A stretch of 64,000 nucleotides of DNA from Oxalobacteraceae bacterium AB_14 (GCA_000381565.1 KB906725.1:497435-561434), one strand, 5' to 3'. Counted from the first letter of the stretch, positions 9,579 to 17,799 are shown. Notes: generated by a model not told the origin, from the sequence alone. A program made the numbers and translations.

Positions 9579-11225
9579 ATGCGCATCAACAGTCCAATCA
9601 CTCAAAACGAATTCCTGATGGAGGATGGCAAGACCATCGTTTCCAGCACGGATTTACAGGGCAACATCAACTACGCGAATCCGTATTTCATCGAGGTCAG
9701 CGGCTTCACGGAGCAGGAGCTGATCGGCGCGCCGCAGAACATCGTGCGCCATCCCGACATGCCGGTCGAAGCGTTTGCCGATCTGTGGCGCACCATCCGC
9801 GGCGGCATGCCGTGGACCGGGCTGGTGAAGAATCGCTGCAAGAACGGCGACTACTATTGGGTGATGGCGAACGTGACGCCGGTGATCGAGCAGGGCAAGC
9901 CGGTCGGCTACCTGTCGGTGCGGACCAAGCCCAGTCGCGAGCAGGTGCGCGAGGCGGACGAGTTGTATCGCCAGTTCAAGGCGGGCAATCCGCGCCGGCT
10001 GCGCATCGTCAACGGACGCGTGGTGGCGACCGGTATTATTGCGCGGCTGGCGGGCCTGTTGAAGATGTCGCTGGCGCGCCAGATCGCCACGGCCACGCTG
10101 CTGACCGGCGGCGTGCTGGCCTTGCTGGCCTTTGCCTTGCTGGGCCTGGACGATGCGGGGCTCGGCGCGGCGCGCAACTGGATGGGGACGTTGGCGCTGG
10201 GCGCCATGCTGGGCATGGTGTGGTTCGGCCGCAGCCTGTATCTGAACGTGGCGCTGCCGCTGCGCGTGGCGACGCACGCGGCGCGCATGATGGCCGGCGG
10301 CGACCTGACGGCGACGTTCGCCATCCAGCGCGACGATGAAATGGGACAGTTGCTGGCGGCATTGCGGCAGTCCAATATCAACCTGCACAGCATCATCGGC
10401 GACGTGCGCGCCAACTTCGACGAGATCTCGGTGGCGACCGGCGAAATCGCCGACGGCAACCTGGATCTGTCGGGGCGCACCGAGTCGCAGGCCTCCAGCT
10501 TGCAGCAGACCGCCGCCAGCATGGAGCAGCTGACGTCGACCGTCCAGCAGAGCGCCAGCAACGTGGCCAGCGCCAATGAGCTGGCCGAGCGGGCCTCGGC
10601 GGTGGCGGCGCAGGGCGGCAGCATCGTGTCGCAGGTGGTGTCGACGATGGTCGACATCAGCGCCTCGTCGAACAAGGTGCTCGCCATCATCGGCCTGATC
10701 GACGGCATCGCCTTCCAGACCAATATCCTGGCATTGAACGCCGCGGTGGAGGCGGCGCGCGCCGGTGAACAAGGACGCGGCTTTGCCGTGGTGGCCAGCG
10801 AGGTGCGCAACCTGGCCCAGCGCTCGGCCACGGCCGCCAAGGAAATCAAGCTGTTGATCGACCAGTCGATCCTGAAGGTGCAGGCCGGCACGGCGCTGAC
10901 CACCAGCGCCGGCGTGACGATGAGCCAGGTGATCGAATCGGTGGACCGGGTGTCGCGCGTGATGGAAGAGATTTCAAACTCGACCCGCGAGCAGAGCGAC
11001 GGCATCGTCCAGGTCAACCAGGCGGTGATACAGATCGACGACATCACGCAGCAGAACGCGGCGCTGGTGGAGCAGGCCGCCGCCGCCGCCGGCAACCTGG
11101 CGCAGCAGACGCGCTGCGTATCGCAGGCGATGGCGGTGTTCAAGTTGCAGGGTGGGCTGGCGGTGCGGCGTCCCGTGGCGGCGCCGGCGATCCACGCGAA
11201 GCCGAGGGTGAAGCTGCTGGCCTGA
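9579..11225 (+). CDS. Aer-like PAS-domain methyl-accepting chemotaxis protein
   Basis: About 548 residues: an N-terminal cytoplasmic PAS domain (about 15-115, TDLQGNINYANPYFIEVSGF and the NRCKNGDYYWV segment), two closely spaced hydrophobic helices (about 165-215), a HAMP linker (about 218-270) and an MCP signalling domain with the hairpin-tip core AFQTNILALNAAVEAARAGE. This is the layout of Aer-type aerotaxis/energy receptors, whose PAS binds FAD. The ATG at 9579 has AGGGA 6 nt upstream; more upstream in-frame ATGs lack a site. The preceding FNR box fits an oxygen-linked sensory job. FAD binding is inferred from family membership. Confidence 0.88.
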   Translation: MRINSPITQNEFLMEDGKTIVSSTDLQGNINYANPYFIEVSGFTEQELIGAPQNIVRHPDMPVEAFADLWRTIRGGMPWTGLVKNRCKNGDYYWVMANVTPVIEQGKPVGYLSVRTKPSREQVREADELYRQFKAGNPRRLRIVNGRVVATGIIARLAGLLKMSLARQIATATLLTGGVLALLAFALLGLDDAGLGAARNWMGTLALGAMLGMVWFGRSLYLNVALPLRVATHAARMMAGGDLTATFAIQRDDEMGQLLAALRQSNINLHSIIGDVRANFDEISVATGEIADGNLDLSGRTESQASSLQQTAASMEQLTSTVQQSASNVASANELAERASAVAAQGGSIVSQVVSTMVDISASSNKVLAIIGLIDGIAFQTNILALNAAVEAARAGEQGRGFAVVASEVRNLAQRSATAAKEIKLLIDQSILKVQAGTALTTSAGVTMSQVIESVDRVSRVMEEISNSTREQSDGIVQVNQAVIQIDDITQQNAALVEQAAAAAGNLAQQTRCVSQAMAVFKLQGGLAVRRPVAAPAIHAKPRVKLLA

Positions 11226-11267
11226 GGGTTTATCATGCTGGTTTGAGGCGGCAATTCGGGAACCGGC

Positions 11268-11582
11268 ATGGAGCAAGCGCTACGGGTAACACTGGCGGGG
11301 CAGGGATGGAGTTTCGACGCGCAGGCGCCGGCGACGGTGCTGCAAAGCGCCGAACGCGCCGGCGTGCGCCTGCCCAGCTCCTGCCGCAACGGCACCTGCC
11401 GCACCTGCATCTGCCTGAGCACCAGCGGCGCGGTGCGCTACCTGATCGAGTGGCCGGGCCTGAGCCTGGACGAAAAGCGCGAAGGCTACATCCTGCCGTG
11501 CGTGGCCATCGCCGTCACCGACCTGTTGATTGAGGCGCCCGCCGCCTCCAGGCTCCCGGTCCCACCTGATAGCGGCGCTTGA
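11268..11582 (+). CDS. plant-type [2Fe-2S] ferredoxin
   Basis: A 104-residue protein with the cysteine pattern of plant-type ferredoxins: C-RNGT-C-RT-C (about residues 40-48), with the fourth Cys in ILPC near residue 77. The family is usually 80-110 residues, so it is full length. It is a one-electron carrier; the partner enzyme is not encoded next to it. The last 68 nt overlap the 3' end of the convergent AraC gene, so its C-terminal tail (after LLIEAP) lies on shared DNA. Confidence 0.85.
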   Translation: MEQALRVTLAGQGWSFDAQAPATVLQSAERAGVRLPSSCRNGTCRTCICLSTSGAVRYLIEWPGLSLDEKREGYILPCVAIAVTDLLIEAPAASRLPVPPDSGA

Positions 11583-12429
11583 AGGCGCGGTTGAAAGCCG
11601 CTTCCGATTGATAGCCCACCGCTTCGGCGACGTCGCCGGCCGGCCGGCCGGCGTCCAGCAGGCGTGCGGCCTGCGCCATGCGCAGTTGCGCCAGCACGGC
11701 GGCCGGCGCCGCGCCGGCCGCTTGCCGGAACAGGCGCGCGAAGGTGGCGCGCGACATATGGCAGGCCGCCGCCAGCTGTTCCAGCGTCCACGCCCGCTGC
11801 GGCGCGGACAGCATGCCATCGAGCGCGGGCAGCAGGCGGCGTTCCCCCAGCACGGCGAACAGTCCCGGCAGCGCCATCGATTGCTCCATCCAGCTGCGTA
11901 TCAACAACGCGAACAAGGCCGACGCCAGTTGCCGCACGATCGCTTCCGAGCCGGCGCGCGGCGTCTCCGCCTCCGCTTGCAGCATGGCGATCAGATGGTT
12001 CAGGCCTCGGGCGTCGGCGCGCTCGGCGCTGCGCACCACCAGCATCGGCGGCAGCGCGGCCAGCAGGCCGTTGGCGCCATCCTCGTCGAAATGGAATTCG
12101 CCGCACAGGATGTCGGTGGCGGGGCCGTCGCCGTCGTTGCCTTCATAGCGCAGCAGGCCCGGCGCGCCGTGCATGGGCGATGCCTGCGCCGGGTCGCCGA
12201 TGTAGAGCCGGTGCGCGCCGCCGTGCGGGAAGACAATCAGGTCGCCCGCTTGCAAGGTCAGGCCGTCGGCGCCGTCCACCAGCGCGGTGCCGCGCACGAT
12301 CAGGTGGTAGGGGGCGACGCCGCTGGCGGTGGCTGCATGGTCCAGTACCCACGGCGCGCCGAAGTGGCAGCGTGTGTCCAGCGCGGTGCGCATCGGGTAC
12401 AGCGAGAGCAGGTGGCTGAGGCTATCCAT
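11515..12429 (-). CDS. AraC family transcriptional regulator (cupin type)
   Basis: A 304-residue protein. An N-terminal cupin-like sensor region (about 15-180; FPHGGAHRLYIGD and DILCGEFHF motifs) is followed by a C-terminal double helix-turn-helix AraC domain (about 205-300; LAAACHMSRATFARLFRQAAG and VAEAVGYQSEAAFNRAFKRRY, described here as separate motifs). It is divergent from the AhpD-like peroxidase gene 110 nt away, a common regulator/target arrangement. Family members typically activate oxidoreductases. Its 3' end overlaps the ferredoxin gene tail to tail. Confidence 0.88.
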   Translation of the reverse strand: MDSLSHLLSLYPMRTALDTRCHFGAPWVLDHAATASGVAPYHLIVRGTALVDGADGLTLQAGDLIVFPHGGAHRLYIGDPAQASPMHGAPGLLRYEGNDGDGPATDILCGEFHFDEDGANGLLAALPPMLVVRSAERADARGLNHLIAMLQAEAETPRAGSEAIVRQLASALFALLIRSWMEQSMALPGLFAVLGERRLLPALDGMLSAPQRAWTLEQLAAACHMSRATFARLFRQAAGAAPAAVLAQLRMAQAARLLDAGRPAGDVAEAVGYQSEAAFNRAFKRRYQVGPGAWRRRAPQSTGR

Positions 12430-12539
12430 GGCAAGGTGAATTGAGACGAATGAGCAAATTATAGCGCTTTTTGAGCATTTATCATCTCATGATCCGGGCC
12501 TAGACTGTTTCCATACCAACTCACCTGAAAGGAAACATC

Positions 12540-13076
12540 ATGTCCCGTCTGCACACTCAAGCTGTCTCGGAAGCCACCGGCCACGCCGCGCAACTGTTCA
12601 CCGCCATCAAGGGCGCGCTCGGCAAGGTGCCCAACGCGTATGTGACGCTGGGCACGAACAGCCCGATCGCGCTGGAAACCGCACTGAATATGGACGCCGC
12701 GCTGCGCAAAAGCAGCCTGACGGCGAAGGAAGTGGAGGTGGTCAAACTGGCGGTAAGCCAGGATGCGCAGTGCGACTACTGCCTGGCCGCGCATACGCTG
12801 GCGGGCGGCAAGTCCGGCTTGAGCGGCGAGACGATGCAGAACGTGCGCCACGGCCAGGCCAGCGGCGACGCCCGCATCGATGCGCTGGCGGGCTTTGCGC
12901 ACACCGTCTTCACCACCAGCGGCGAGGTGCCGGTGCAGGTGGTGGCGGCGGTCAAGCAGGCCGGCTACAGCGACGCGCAGATCGTCGACACGCTGCTGGC
13001 GATTGCCGCCATCACGTTCACCAACCTGTTCAACCGCGTCAACGCGACGACGCTGGACTTCCCTGCCGCGCCTTAA
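12540..13076 (+). CDS. AhpD-like carboxymuconolactone decarboxylase family protein
   Basis: A 178-residue all-helical protein with the AhpD/CMD signature CDYCLAAHT (about residues 79-87), which supplies the redox CxxC and a His. AhpD-like proteins act as thiol peroxidases or disulfide reductants. The length is typical for the peroxidase-related subgroup. A GAAAGGAAAC ribosome site precedes the ATG. It is divergent from the AraC regulator, which probably controls it. The 3' end overlaps a convergent small gene by 4 nt. Confidence 0.85.
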   Translation: MSRLHTQAVSEATGHAAQLFTAIKGALGKVPNAYVTLGTNSPIALETALNMDAALRKSSLTAKEVEVVKLAVSQDAQCDYCLAAHTLAGGKSGLSGETMQNVRHGQASGDARIDALAGFAHTVFTTSGEVPVQVVAAVKQAGYSDAQIVDTLLAIAAITFTNLFNRVNATTLDFPAAP

Positions 13077-13393
13077 GCTTGCGGGCCGTCGTCGCGTTTG
13101 CGCAGGCGGCTCAACAGCGCGTCGGTCGATTCGCTCAGCGGCACGCCGTGGCGCCGCATCAGCTGGATGTTCAGCACCATGTTTTCCAGCACCAGCTTGG
13201 CCGCCACGGCCAGCAGCGTCAGGTGCTTGTCTTCCTCGCTGAAGCTTTCCATCGCCTCAGCCATCTCACACAAGTGGTTGGAGATCAGGCCGCGCAGATC
13301 GTGCTCATCGAACGGCAGGTCGGCGAAATCGATCGGGTCTTCCTTCTCCACTTCTTCCATCAGCAGTTCCAGCTCTTGCGGTGTGATCGTCAT
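13073..13393 (-). CDS. conserved-looking small acidic protein, function unknown
   Basis: About 106 residues, acidic and predicted helical (EEVEKEDPIDFADLPFDEHD, then an amphipathic C-terminal half). There is no signal peptide or recognisable domain. The ATG at 13393 has GGAG 6 nt upstream; an upstream in-frame ATG at 13408 is less supported. It ends 4 nt inside the AhpD-like gene on the opposite strand. It is a soluble cytoplasmic protein; I do not recognise the family. Confidence 0.6.
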   Translation of the reverse strand: MTITPQELELLMEEVEKEDPIDFADLPFDEHDLRGLISNHLCEMAEAMESFSEEDKHLTLLAVAAKLVLENMVLNIQLMRRHGVPLSESTDALLSRLRKRDDGPQA

Positions 13394-13484
13394 GCAGTAC
13401 TCCGTCAATTTGTTTCATTTTGAATGATAATCCATAAGCATGGGCCTTTCACGACAGTATTGGCAGGACGGGGTGTAAGGAGTC

Positions 13485-14655
13485 GCTGAATTCCCGTAAA
13501 TATTGCGAGAACTAGTTCTAACTCTGCTGGTCAAACATGCATGAAACTGGTTTTTCGCTATCGAGTGAAATCGCTGACCGGCCTGCTTAATACGCAGGCG
13601 CGGATGGTGAACTTCGTGTGGAACTACTGCAATGACCGGCAGAAGGACGCGTTGCGGTTCAATCGGCATTGGCATACCGGTTTTGACCTCATCAAGCTGA
13701 CCACCGGCTGCAGCAAAGAGCTCGGTCTGCATTCCGGTACGGTTAACGATGTTTGCCAGCAGTACGCAAAATCGCGCAGCCAATCGCATCGTCGTTATCT
13801 TCGCTACCGTGGTCGCAAATCGCTGGGCTGGGTGCCGATTAAGGGACGTGAACTGAAGCGGGAAGGCAATGCCTTCCGCTTCGCCGGCCACACCTTCCGA
13901 GTGTTCTACTCGCGCCCGCTGCCCGATGGGAAGATCCTCGATGGCACAAACTTTTCCCGTGACCGCCGTGGGAACTGGTTTCTGAACGTCGTGCTGGAAT
14001 TGGCTTCGGCGCCCGCAAGAGCGCCGAAGCGTGGCGTCGGCATCGATCTGGGTCTGAAGGACTTCGTTACACTGTCGAATGGCGAGAAGATCGCTGCGCA
14101 GCACATCTATCGTGAAGCAGAAGCGACGCTGGCCGCGGCCCCGCGTGCGCGTAAAACGCGGCGGGTGAAGGCCATCCATGCCACGATCGCCAACCGTCGC
14201 AGCGATTTTCTGCATAAGCTCTCCACCCGCATAGTGCGCGACTTCGGCTATATCGTTGTTGGCAACGTTAACGCCGCTGCGCTTGCCAAAACCCGCATGG
14301 CGAAATCGGTGCTCGATGCGGGATGGTCGCCCCTGCGCATTCAACTGACGTACAAGGCTGTTAAGCATGGCGTCTGGTTCGAGGTAGTGGATGAGCGCTT
14401 CACCACCCAAGTCTGTTCGAATTGCGGCGCGATGCCCGATTCGCGGCCGAAAGGTATCGCGGACCTTGGAGTAAGAGAATGGCGTTGCAGCGATTGCGGT
14501 GCAGAACTTGATCGTGATCTCAATGCTGCGTTAAACATTCTCCGTCGCGGACGTGCGACGCTGGTTGCAGGAATCTCCGGCTTTTTGGCAGGAGGGGGCG
14601 TCAATTTATGCGAAACCGGACTAGAATCTGAATTCTGTCGATCAAACCAACAAGC
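13485..14655 (+). mobile_element. IS200/IS605-type element or TnpB-only derivative (ends approximate)
   Basis: The interval between the AAGGAG at about 13479 and the ATG at 14662 holds only a tnpB gene and short flanks, with no tnpA. CTGAATTC occurs near both edges (about 13486 and 14630), and similar GTCAAAC/ATCAAAC strings lie at 13529 and 14640, perhaps parts of the ends. Exact ends and target site cannot be fixed from one copy. Confidence 0.4.
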
Positions 14656-14659
14656 GTAA
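13541..14659 (+). CDS. tnpB: TnpB-family RNA-guided nuclease homologue with altered RuvC-II
   Basis: A 372-residue TnpB-like protein: helix-rich N-terminal region (FVWNYCNDRQ), RuvC-I GIDLGLKDF (Asp169), RuvC-III DRDLNAALNIL (Asp324/326) and a four-Cys zinc ribbon (CSNCG...CSDCG). TnpB proteins cut DNA guided by an RNA made from the element's 3' end. Unusually, the RuvC-II position that is normally Glu in a VVEDLN motif reads VVGNVN (Gly241). An acidic residue occurs later, in VDER just before the zinc ribbon. The protein may therefore be inactive or use a relocated Glu. No tnpA is nearby. Its stop is 2 nt before the MoaD-like start codon. Confidence 0.85.
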   Translation: MKLVFRYRVKSLTGLLNTQARMVNFVWNYCNDRQKDALRFNRHWHTGFDLIKLTTGCSKELGLHSGTVNDVCQQYAKSRSQSHRRYLRYRGRKSLGWVPIKGRELKREGNAFRFAGHTFRVFYSRPLPDGKILDGTNFSRDRRGNWFLNVVLELASAPARAPKRGVGIDLGLKDFVTLSNGEKIAAQHIYREAEATLAAAPRARKTRRVKAIHATIANRRSDFLHKLSTRIVRDFGYIVVGNVNAAALAKTRMAKSVLDAGWSPLRIQLTYKAVKHGVWFEVVDERFTTQVCSNCGAMPDSRPKGIADLGVREWRCSDCGAELDRDLNAALNILRRGRATLVAGISGFLAGGGVNLCETGLESEFCRSNQQA

Positions 14660-14661
14660 CG

Positions 14662-14931
14662 ATGGCGCAACTTGTTTTTACCCAGCAACTGGGCCGCTTC
14701 ATGACCGTGCCGCAGGTGGAGACCAGCGCGGCCGATCTGCGCAGCGCCCTCGACGCCGCCTTTGCCGATCATCCCCGGCTGCGCGGCTACGTGCTCGACG
14801 AGCAGGGCTGTCTGCGCGAAAACGTCGTCATCTTCATCGACGGCCAGCGCACCCGCGAGCGCAAAATATTGAACGATACGCTCGCGCCGCATTCCAAAGT
14901 CTATATCTTGCAAGCTCTTTCTGGAGGTTGA
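14662..14931 (+). CDS. MoaD/ThiS-like ubiquitin-fold protein
   Basis: An 89-residue beta-grasp protein ending in the diglycine LSGG that MoaD, ThiS and ubiquitin-like modifiers need for adenylation and thiocarboxylation. Its LRSALDAAF and VVIFIDGQ segments fit MoaD-like sulfur carriers. No ThiF/MoeB-type activating enzyme or molybdopterin gene is adjacent, so it may not serve molybdopterin synthesis. One nucleotide separates it from the BNR-propeller gene, whose GGAGG lies inside this gene. No ribosome site remains in front of its ATG because tnpB ends 2 nt upstream, so expression may have changed after the insertion. Confidence 0.8.
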   Translation: MAQLVFTQQLGRFMTVPQVETSAADLRSALDAAFADHPRLRGYVLDEQGCLRENVVIFIDGQRTRERKILNDTLAPHSKVYILQALSGG

Positions 14932-14932
14932 C

Positions 14933-16021
14933 ATGTCCGACCGCGCCTACATCGGCACTCGCAAAGGTTTGTTCGAAATCTACCGCACGCACGAGGCGTG
15001 GCATATTGACCGCCAGCATTTCCTCGGCGATCCGGTGTCGATGGTGTTGTCGGACCGGCGCGACGGTACTCTGTATGCGGCCCTGAACCTGGGCCATTTC
15101 GGCGCCAAGCTGCACCGGCGCGACGCGGGCAGCGACAGCTGGGTCGAGGTGGCGGCGCCGGCCTTCCCCACCAAGCCGGCCGACTCCGCCGATCCGGTCG
15201 AGTGGACGGTGAAGCAGATCTGGTCGCTGGCGGCGGGCGGGCCGGACCAGCCGGGCGTGCTGTGGGCGGGCACCCTGCCGGGCGGCCTGTTCCGCTCGAA
15301 CGACCGGGGCGACAGCTGGAAGCTGGTGGAGCCCTTGTGGAACGTGCCCGAGCGCGCGCAGTGGATGGGCGGCGGCTATGACGTGCCGGGCATCCACAGC
15401 ATCTGCGTCGATCCGCGCGACAGCCGGGCGCTGCTGGTGGGCGTGTCCTGCGGCGGCGCCTGGCAGACCACCGACGGCGGCGAGAGCTGGTCGCTGCGGG
15501 CCAGGGGCATGGTCGCCAACTACATGCCGCCGGACATGGCCGGCGTGCAACAGATACAGGACCCGCACCGCATCGTGCGCTGCCCGGGCGAGCCGGACAA
15601 GCTGTGGTGCCAGCATCACAACGGCATCTGGCGCTCGGTCGACAACGGCGCCAACTGGACCGAGGTGCACAGCGCGCCGCTGTCGAATTTCGGTTTCGTG
15701 ACGGCCGTGCATCCCACCGACGGCGAGACGGCCTGGTTCGTGCCGGCCGAGGCGGACAGCAAGCGCATCGCGGCGCACGCGGCGCTGGCGGTCACGCGCA
15801 CCACCGACGGCGGCAAGACCTTCACCGCCTGGCGCGGCGGCCTGCCGCAGCAGCATTGCTACGACCTGGTCTACCGGCACGGGCTGGCCGTCAGCGATTG
15901 CGGCCAGATCCTGCTGATGGGCTCGACCACCGGCGGCGCCTGGCTGTCGGAGGATGGCGGCGGCCAGTGGCAGACCATCTCCACCACCTTGCCGCCGATT
16001 TACTCGGTCAGCTTCGCTTAG
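14933..16021 (+). CDS. BNR/Asp-box beta-propeller protein
   Basis: A 362-residue protein with at least five Asp-box (BNR) turns: SNDRGDSW, TTDGGESW, SVDNGANW, TTDGGKTF and SEDGGGQW. The blades match the sialidase/Vps10/photosystem assembly factor propeller class. There is no signal peptide, so it is probably cytoplasmic and not a secreted sialidase despite how such proteins are often named. Tight coupling to the MoaD-like gene (1-nt gap) suggests that the two proteins act together. The role is unknown. Six nucleotides separate it from the convergent TetR gene. Confidence 0.8.
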   Translation: MSDRAYIGTRKGLFEIYRTHEAWHIDRQHFLGDPVSMVLSDRRDGTLYAALNLGHFGAKLHRRDAGSDSWVEVAAPAFPTKPADSADPVEWTVKQIWSLAAGGPDQPGVLWAGTLPGGLFRSNDRGDSWKLVEPLWNVPERAQWMGGGYDVPGIHSICVDPRDSRALLVGVSCGGAWQTTDGGESWSLRARGMVANYMPPDMAGVQQIQDPHRIVRCPGEPDKLWCQHHNGIWRSVDNGANWTEVHSAPLSNFGFVTAVHPTDGETAWFVPAEADSKRIAAHAALAVTRTTDGGKTFTAWRGGLPQQHCYDLVYRHGLAVSDCGQILLMGSTTGGAWLSEDGGGQWQTISTTLPPIYSVSFA

Positions 16022-16027
16022 CCGAGC

Positions 16028-16633
16028 TTAGCCGGCGTAGGCCAGGAACATATCGACGGTCGCCTCGACCACTTTTTTCTGCATGGCGGCGTCCAGCGGC
16101 GGCTGGTTCAAGGTCACTTGCGGCCAGAAGGCGAAGGTCTTCAGCTGGCCGGTCAGCATTTGCGGCGCCAGCACCGGGTCGGCCTTGAGCAGCTTGCCGT
16201 CGGCCTGGGCGGCGCGCAGCCAGACCACGGCTTCCTCTTCCTTGCGGGTCAGCCGCGACACCATTTCCTGCGCCCGCTCGGGCGAGTGGATCGACTCGGC
16301 GATCGCCACCCGCGCCAGGTCCAGGAAGTAGCTGTCCTGCAGCATGGCCATCTTCTTCAACAGCAAAGCCAGCAATTGCTCGCGCAGCGGCACGGCCGGA
16401 TCGTAGGGCTGCTGTTGCTGCGCCATCGAACTATTCCACAACTCATGCAATATCTGCGCGAACAGTTCGTCTTTACTGGGGAAGTGGTTGTACACCGTGC
16501 GCTTGGACACGCCGGCGGTGGCGGCAATCTTGTCCATGCTGGTCGAATCGAAACCGCTGACGCGGAATTCTGCGATGGCGGCCTCGACGATGGCCTGGCG
16601 TTTGCGGTCGGTCAGTTTGAGGGGCGTGTTCAT
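16028..16633 (-). CDS. TetR family transcriptional regulator
   Basis: A 201-residue protein with an N-terminal TetR helix-turn-helix (about 10-60; DKIAATAGVSKRTVYNHFPSK) and an AefR-like C-terminal ligand domain. It is divergent from the metallo-hydrolase gene 87 nt away. The intergenic DNA carries a perfect 15-bp palindrome, ACTACAC-T-GTGTAGT, and a related half site, which suggests that it autoregulates and represses its neighbour. The ligand is unknown. Confidence 0.88.
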   Translation of the reverse strand: MNTPLKLTDRKRQAIVEAAIAEFRVSGFDSTSMDKIAATAGVSKRTVYNHFPSKDELFAQILHELWNSSMAQQQQPYDPAVPLREQLLALLLKKMAMLQDSYFLDLARVAIAESIHSPERAQEMVSRLTRKEEEAVVWLRAAQADGKLLKADPVLAPQMLTGQLKTFAFWPQVTLNQPPLDAAMQKKVVEATVDMFLAYAG

Positions 16634-16676
16634 CCTCTTATTTTACACCGAGTAGTTTACTTTTCAAAAAATAAGA

Positions 16677-16691
16677 ACTACACTGTGTAGT
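16677..16691. promoter_or_regulatory. candidate TetR operator
   Basis: ACTACAC-T-GTGTAGT is a perfect palindrome around a central T in the divergent promoter region. A partial second copy (TTACACCGAGTAGT) lies nearer the tetR start at about 16643-16656. Confidence 0.6.
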
Positions 16692-16720
16692 GTACATTCT
16701 CAACCCTGGAGTCGCCCATC

Positions 16721-17791
16721 ATGACTTATCAATCCGCCATCGCCGAATCCGACCTCGACGGCCTGTCCGTGCCCAGCGCGCCGCGTAGCCGCGACGGCAA
16801 GTTCCGCAATCCGGTCAAGATGCATCAGATGGGTTTCCTCCAGTCGCTGGGCGTGATGTTGCGCTTCGCCTTCGATAAACCCAAGGATACCGTGCCGCGC
16901 CAGGCCATACCCGTTCATGCGATCACGCAGCAGCAGTTATTGGATGCTCCGGATCGCAGCCTGTTCCGCCTCGGCCACTCGACGGTGCTGCTCAAGCTCA
17001 ACGGCCATTTCTGGCTGACCGATCCGGTGTTTTCCGAGCGCGCGTCGCCGGTGCAGTGGGCCGGGCCGCAGCGTTTCCACCAGGCGCCGATCAGCATCGA
17101 GGAGCTGCCGCCGATCAAGGGCATCATCCTGTCGCACGACCATTACGACCACCTGGACTACGCCGCCGTGATCAAGCTGGCCGCCAAGACCGAGCACTTC
17201 ATCACGCCGCTGGGCGTGGGCGACCGCCTGGTTGCCTGGGGCATACCTGCCGCCAAGGTGCAGCAGCTGAGCTGGTGGCAGTCGACCCATGTGGCCGGCG
17301 TGAAGCTGGTGGCGACGCCGGCCCAGCACTTTTCCGGCCGCGGCCTGAGCGACCGCAACAAGACGCTGTGGGCGTCGTTCGTCATCGAAGACCGCGACGT
17401 GAAGGTGTTTTTCAGCGGCGATAGCGGCTATTTCGACGGTTTCAAGGAAATCGGCCGCCGCCATGGTCCGTTCGACCTGACCATGGTCGAGACCGGCGCC
17501 TACGATCCGCAGTGGCCGGACGTGCACATGCAGCCGGAGGAATCGCTGCAGGCCCACATCGATCTGCGCGGCAAGGTGATGTTGCCGATACATAACGGCA
17601 CCTTCGACCTGTCGCTGCACGCCTGGCATGACCCGTTCGACCGGATCCACGAGCTGGCTGCGGAACGCCGCTTGCCGCTGGCCACGCCGGAAATTGGCAA
17701 GGCGCTCGATATCCGCCTGCCGCTGGCCGATGGTCGCTGGTGGGATGCGGTGAAGGAACTGGAAGCGGCGATGTTCGCGCAGCCCGCCTAG
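16721..17791 (+). CDS. MBL-fold metallo-hydrolase (UlaG/NAPE-PLD-like)
   Basis: A 356-residue metallo-beta-lactamase-fold protein. The metal-binding motif is SHDHYDHLD (HxHxDH type, near residue 135), with GHSTVLL in the first strands, FFSGDSGYFDG for the bridging Asp, and a late IHNGTFD His. This resembles the lactamase_B_2/NAPE-PLD-like phosphodiesterase group. No signal peptide is seen. A ribosome site GGAG lies 9 nt upstream of the ATG. It is probably controlled by the divergent TetR protein. The substrate (phospholipid or phosphodiester) is inferred from the family. Confidence 0.85.
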   Translation: MTYQSAIAESDLDGLSVPSAPRSRDGKFRNPVKMHQMGFLQSLGVMLRFAFDKPKDTVPRQAIPVHAITQQQLLDAPDRSLFRLGHSTVLLKLNGHFWLTDPVFSERASPVQWAGPQRFHQAPISIEELPPIKGIILSHDHYDHLDYAAVIKLAAKTEHFITPLGVGDRLVAWGIPAAKVQQLSWWQSTHVAGVKLVATPAQHFSGRGLSDRNKTLWASFVIEDRDVKVFFSGDSGYFDGFKEIGRRHGPFDLTMVETGAYDPQWPDVHMQPEESLQAHIDLRGKVMLPIHNGTFDLSLHAWHDPFDRIHELAAERRLPLATPEIGKALDIRLPLADGRWWDAVKELEAAMFAQPA

Positions 17792-17799
17792 AAAACGAA

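Noticed and set aside
13415..14410. 331-codon minus-strand open frame across tnpB
   Set aside because: It is a shadow of tnpB, whose RuvC and zinc-ribbon motifs are in the plus frame.
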